Source: CAZAGA01 sp041912175 (GTDB taxonomy: Bacteria; Chloroflexota; Anaerolineae; Anaerolineales; UBA4823). From it: DNA of 9,226 bases. The stretch lies in the NCBI GenBank assembly GCA_041912175.1, contig JAYRNN010000117.1, forward strand, positions 1 to 9,226, read 5' to 3'. A program made the translations under genes and the position numbers. The notes under the pieces were generated by a model. That model did no database searches. It saw only the letters and a program-made list of their open reading frames with translations, and was not told where the DNA came from. This document shows positions 6,440-9,226 of this stretch, one piece after another (position 1 is the first letter of the stretch; every line of letters starts with the position of its first letter).

Positions 6440-7804
6440 ATGAATTTAACCATTCACCCTCACCATCCTCTTCACGGTACCGTTGGCCCCGCGGGGGCCT
6501 ATTCCCTACCTGGAGATAAATCGCTTTCTCATCGTGCTGCTTTATTCGCGGCTCTGGCGAATGGGGAAAGCAGCGTGGATAACTTCCTGGTTTCCGGCGT
6601 GACAGAAGCCATGCTAGGCGCTCTGACCGCGCTTGGCGTTCCCTGGCATTTGGATGGTTTGCGCTTGAGCGTCTTGGGGCGTGGGCTAGATGGCTTGCAA
6701 GATCCCAAAAAACCAATCGATTGTGGCAACTCTGGCACCACGATGCGTTTGCTGGCGGGCGCATTCGCTGCGGCTGGTGTAAAAGCTACATTAGACGGTT
6801 CAACGGGGCTGCGGAAACGCCCGATGGATCGCCTGGTCGAACCACTGCAATCAATGGGCGCGCCGATCCAGGCTGGCCCCCAGGGCGGCGCCCCATTATC
6901 GCTTGCGAGCCGTCCCGTCTCCGAACCCCTGAAAGCCATTGATTATACACTGCCGGTGGCCAGCGCCCAGGTGAAATCGGCCTTGCTGTTAGCTGGACTG
7001 GCTGCGGATGGTACAACCATATTGCGCGAGCCGGGCCCTTCGCGCGACCACACGGAACGAATGCTGCGTAGCATGGGCGTTGCAGTTGATTCCGGGATTG
7101 ACTCCTATGGCGCGTATGCAACCATCTTGACAAGGGCAGGGAAAATCGACCGGTCGTCGACCCTCAACCTTCAGCCGCTAAACATGCGCCTGCCTTGCGA
7201 TATCTCGTCGGCTGCTTTTCTAATTTCTGCGGCATTGATAACACCCGGTTCCGAGCTGACCATCCAGGGCGTTGGGCTTAACCCGACGCGCACCGGGTTG
7301 ATCGAGGCGTTACAAGCGATGGGAGCCGACTTGAAAGTAATGCAGGGGCCCGAACAAGGCGGTGAGCCGTACGGGGACCTGTTGGTGCGATATTCACCGT
7401 TGCATGGTTGTGAGATCTCAGGCGATCTGGTGGTGCGCATGATCGATGAATTTCCCGTGTTTGCGATTGTAGCGGCTTATGCAGATGGGCCGAGTGTTGT
7501 GCGCGATGCGCAAGAGCTGCGTTACAAAGAATCGGACCGCATTGGCGTTTTGTGCGGCGAGCTGCGCAAACTAGGCGTTGAGGTTGAAGAAATGCAAGAC
7601 GGTTTCGTAATGCACGGCGGGCGCCCGCTGCAGGGGGGAATGGTGGATCCGCATGGCGATCATCGGCTGGCGATGTCCCTGGCGGTGGCTGGCTTGGCTG
7701 CACTGGGACCGGTGTTGATCCAGGGCGCAGAGATTATTCACGAATCCTTCCCGGAATTTGTCCCCATTCTGAATGAGGCCGGCGCGAAATTGACCCTGAT
7801 ATGA
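6440..7804 (+). CDS. aroA: 3-phosphoshikimate 1-carboxyvinyltransferase (EPSP synthase)
   Basis: The enzyme transfers the enolpyruvyl group of PEP to shikimate 3-phosphate, the sixth step of the shikimate pathway to chorismate, in the cytoplasm. From the ATG at 6440 it has 454 residues, normal for the family. Landmarks: PGDKSLSHR (24-32), the GNSGTTMR loop (96-103), RKRPMDR (125-131), SAQVK (175-179), RDHTE (202-206), NPTR (281-284), the catalytic acidic pair D336-E337 in IDEFPV, KESDR (363-367) and DHRLAMS (407-413). GDKS, SAQVK, RDHTE and NPTR together match the four motifs used to define class II EPSP synthases, as I recall them. The frame is open to an ATG at 6380, but the extra residues do not resemble the family and a TATAAT ends just before that codon, so I prefer 6440 with AGGGT about ten bases upstream. 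The stop codon overlaps the start of the decarboxylase gene. Confidence 0.95.
   Translation: MNLTIHPHHPLHGTVGPAGAYSLPGDKSLSHRAALFAALANGESSVDNFLVSGVTEAMLGALTALGVPWHLDGLRLSVLGRGLDGLQDPKKPIDCGNSGTTMRLLAGAFAAAGVKATLDGSTGLRKRPMDRLVEPLQSMGAPIQAGPQGGAPLSLASRPVSEPLKAIDYTLPVASAQVKSALLLAGLAADGTTILREPGPSRDHTERMLRSMGVAVDSGIDSYGAYATILTRAGKIDRSSTLNLQPLNMRLPCDISSAAFLISAALITPGSELTIQGVGLNPTRTGLIEALQAMGADLKVMQGPEQGGEPYGDLLVRYSPLHGCEISGDLVVRMIDEFPVFAIVAAYADGPSVVRDAQELRYKESDRIGVLCGELRKLGVEVEEMQDGFVMHGGRPLQGGMVDPHGDHRLAMSLAVAGLAALGPVLIQGAEIIHESFPEFVPILNEAGAKLTLI
7801..7804 (+). promoter_or_regulatory. ATGA stop/start overlap coupling aroA to the decarboxylase
   Basis: The ATG of the decarboxylase (7801-7803) shares bases with the aroA TGA (7802-7804). 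No purine-rich ribosome site is obvious just upstream, so initiation probably depends on ribosomes finishing aroA. This indicates co-transcription and translational coupling. Confidence 0.75.
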
Positions 7805-9226
7805 GAGAGTCCCCATTAGAACTGTCCCCAGAAGCATTTCGTGCTATTGGCCATCAATTGGTGGAACGGGTCGCAGAATTTCTTGAGTCATTACCGGAAC
7901 GTCCGGTCAATCCAGGCGACAGCCCAGGCGCAGTACGAGATCGGTTGGGCGATCGCCCAATGCCTGAGGGCGGGCGCGCACCGGGCGACTTGTTGACTGA
8001 AGCGGCTGACCTGATCCTCGAGCATTCGTTGCTAACCGGACACCCCCGCCATCTTGCTTATATCATCGGCAGCCCAGCTCCGATCGGGGCGCTGGCGGAT
8101 CTGCTGGCAGCATCGCTCGATCCAAATGTCAGCTCTTGGTGGCGTTCCGCTATGGCGACTGAGATCGAGGTGCAAACTGTGCGTTGGATTGCCGAGCTCG
8201 TAGGTTACCCACAAGATTGCGCCGGTTTGCTCACCAGCGGTGGCAGCATGGCAAATTACATCGGGCTACTGGCTGCACGCAAATCCTGCACCCCGTGGGA
8301 AATCCGCTCGCGCGGCTTGCTCGAAGGCGGTTGCCGACCGTTACGCCTCTATGCATCCGACCAAACTCATGCCTGGATCGAAAAAGCTGCCGATATGTTT
8401 GGTTTAGGAACAGACTCCATCCGCTGGATTCCTTGCGACTCGCGCCAGCGCCTGGACTTGGATGCGCTGACCAGGGCCATTCAAGCTGATCGCGAGCTAG
8501 GCGAGCTGCCGCTACTGGTTGTAGGGAATGCCGGAACGACTGCCACCGGCGCTATCGATCCGCTGCACGAGCTAGCGGACATGTGCAAGCAGGAACAGCT
8601 TTGGTTCCATGTGGATGGCGCGTATGGGGCGTTTGCAGCGATGTTGCCTGACGCTCCGCCTGAGTTGCGAGCCTTGGGATTGGCCGATTCATTAGCGTTG
8701 GATCCTCATAAATGGTTGTACCAGCCACTGGAAGCAGGCTGTGTGTTGGTACGTGATGCTGATCTGCTCAAAGAAACTTTCACCTACCACCCTCCTTATT
8801 ATCGTTTTCCAGTTGTCGAAGGAGATGAGCCTTTAAACTTTTACCAGCTTGGACCGCAGAATTCACGCGGTTTCCGGGCGCTTAAGGTTTGGCTAAGCTT
8901 GCAGCAGGCTGGCCGTCAGGGATATCAACGCATGCTTGCAGAAGATATCCGCCTTGCCAGGCTGCTTTACGATCGAGTAGAAACGTATGCCGAGCTGCAA
9001 GCGTTTACCAATAACTTGAGCATCACAACTTTCCGTTATATCCCCTTGGATTTGGGTGAAAAAGCAGATGACAAGGAGAGCAAGGAAAAGGTTGAAGCCT
9101 ATTTAAACCGCTTGAACGATATTTTACTGGCGCGCCTGCAGACCAGCGGTGAAATTTATATTTCAAATGCGCTCATCGGCGAAACCTTCTTACTGCGGGC
9201 GTGTGTAGTCAATTTTCGCACCGGAG
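7801..9226 (+). CDS. PLP-dependent group II amino acid decarboxylase (3' end beyond the window)
   Basis: The frame is open from the ATG at 7801 to the right edge, giving 475 codons. It belongs to the pyridoxal-dependent group II family (aromatic-L-amino-acid, tyrosine, histidine and glutamate decarboxylases). Visible active-site elements: TSGGSMAN (145-152, PLP phosphate loop), H190 in DQTH (ring stacking), NAGTTATGAIDP (243-254, with T246), HVDGAYG (270-276, D272 pairing with the pyridine nitrogen) and DPHKW (301-305) with the Schiff-base lysine K304. These positions are almost co-linear with the animal DOPA decarboxylase residues H192, T246, D271 and K303 as I remember them. Tyrosines near the mobile catalytic loop (Y333, Y334, Y348) are compatible with true decarboxylation rather than aldehyde synthase activity, but this alignment is uncertain. 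The RACVVNFRTG stretch normally lies near the C-terminus, so only a few tens of residues should be missing. An aromatic amino acid is plausible as substrate, given the family and aroA linkage, but is not proven. Confidence 0.93.
   Translation, partial: MRESPLELSPEAFRAIGHQLVERVAEFLESLPERPVNPGDSPGAVRDRLGDRPMPEGGRAPGDLLTEAADLILEHSLLTGHPRHLAYIIGSPAPIGALADLLAASLDPNVSSWWRSAMATEIEVQTVRWIAELVGYPQDCAGLLTSGGSMANYIGLLAARKSCTPWEIRSRGLLEGGCRPLRLYASDQTHAWIEKAADMFGLGTDSIRWIPCDSRQRLDLDALTRAIQADRELGELPLLVVGNAGTTATGAIDPLHELADMCKQEQLWFHVDGAYGAFAAMLPDAPPELRALGLADSLALDPHKWLYQPLEAGCVLVRDADLLKETFTYHPPYYRFPVVEGDEPLNFYQLGPQNSRGFRALKVWLSLQQAGRQGYQRMLAEDIRLARLLYDRVETYAELQAFTNNLSITTFRYIPLDLGEKADDKESKEKVEAYLNRLNDILLARLQTSGEIYISNALIGETFLLRACVVNFRTG

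Noticed and set aside
6438..7837. Several minus-strand frames of 88-141 codons across aroA
   Set aside because: Shadows of a GC-richer gene; their translations are rich in R, P and S and typical of antisense reading of coding DNA.
8032..8489. Minus-strand frame 8032-8214 and plus-strand frame 8184-8489
   Set aside because: Both lie inside the decarboxylase in other frames, across its PLP-binding motifs.
1..9226. tRNA genes, CRISPR repeats, insertion sequences
   Set aside because: No tRNA-like sequence, no regularly spaced direct repeats, and no transposase-like protein or terminal inverted repeats were seen; nearly all bases are within clear genes.

Overview
The window holds two divergent gene blocks separated by a short intergenic region at 6212-6439. 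Everything left of it is transcribed on the minus strand and reads as an ABC-transporter-dependent surface polysaccharide locus. Everything right of it is on the plus strand and holds an aromatic amino acid pathway gene followed by a PLP-dependent decarboxylase. I see no tRNA, rRNA, CRISPR array, insertion sequence or phage gene.

Minus-strand block, in order of transcription: a Wzm-type ABC-2 permease (6211-5417); its Wzt-type ATPase with a long C-terminal domain of the glycan-recognising kind (5427-3982, overlapping the permease by 11 nt); a SAM-dependent methyltransferase with an N-terminal zinc-ribbon-like cysteine cluster and a C-terminal coiled coil plus basic tail (4001-2904, overlapping the ATPase by 20 nt); and a very large glycosyltransferase (2894 to beyond the left edge, at least 964 codons) with three catalytic modules in the order GT2 - GT4 - GT2. 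The tight packing suggests one operon. A coherent reading is that the multi-domain transferase builds a repeat-unit glycan on the cytoplasmic side, the methyltransferase modifies (perhaps caps) it, the Wzt C-terminal domain recognises the finished chain, and Wzm/Wzt exports it. This resembles the WbdA/WbdD/Wzm/Wzt logic of E. coli O8/O9a-type O antigens, although the proteins are not simple copies of those.

Plus-strand block: aroA (EPSP synthase, start most likely at 6440), then a group II (aromatic-L-amino-acid / glutamate type) PLP decarboxylase that starts inside the aroA stop codon (ATGA, 7801-7804) and runs off the right edge only a little short of its expected end.

Organism: clearly a bacterium. 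Base composition is intermediate, with visibly more AT in the polysaccharide genes than in aroA and the decarboxylase. My guess, from general resemblance only, is an environmental bacterium such as a Chloroflexota (Anaerolineae-like) lineage; nothing in the window proves it. The most interesting item is the possible cap-and-ruler glycan assembly module: a coiled-coil methyltransferase encoded next to a Wzt with a C-terminal domain and a three-module glycosyltransferase.
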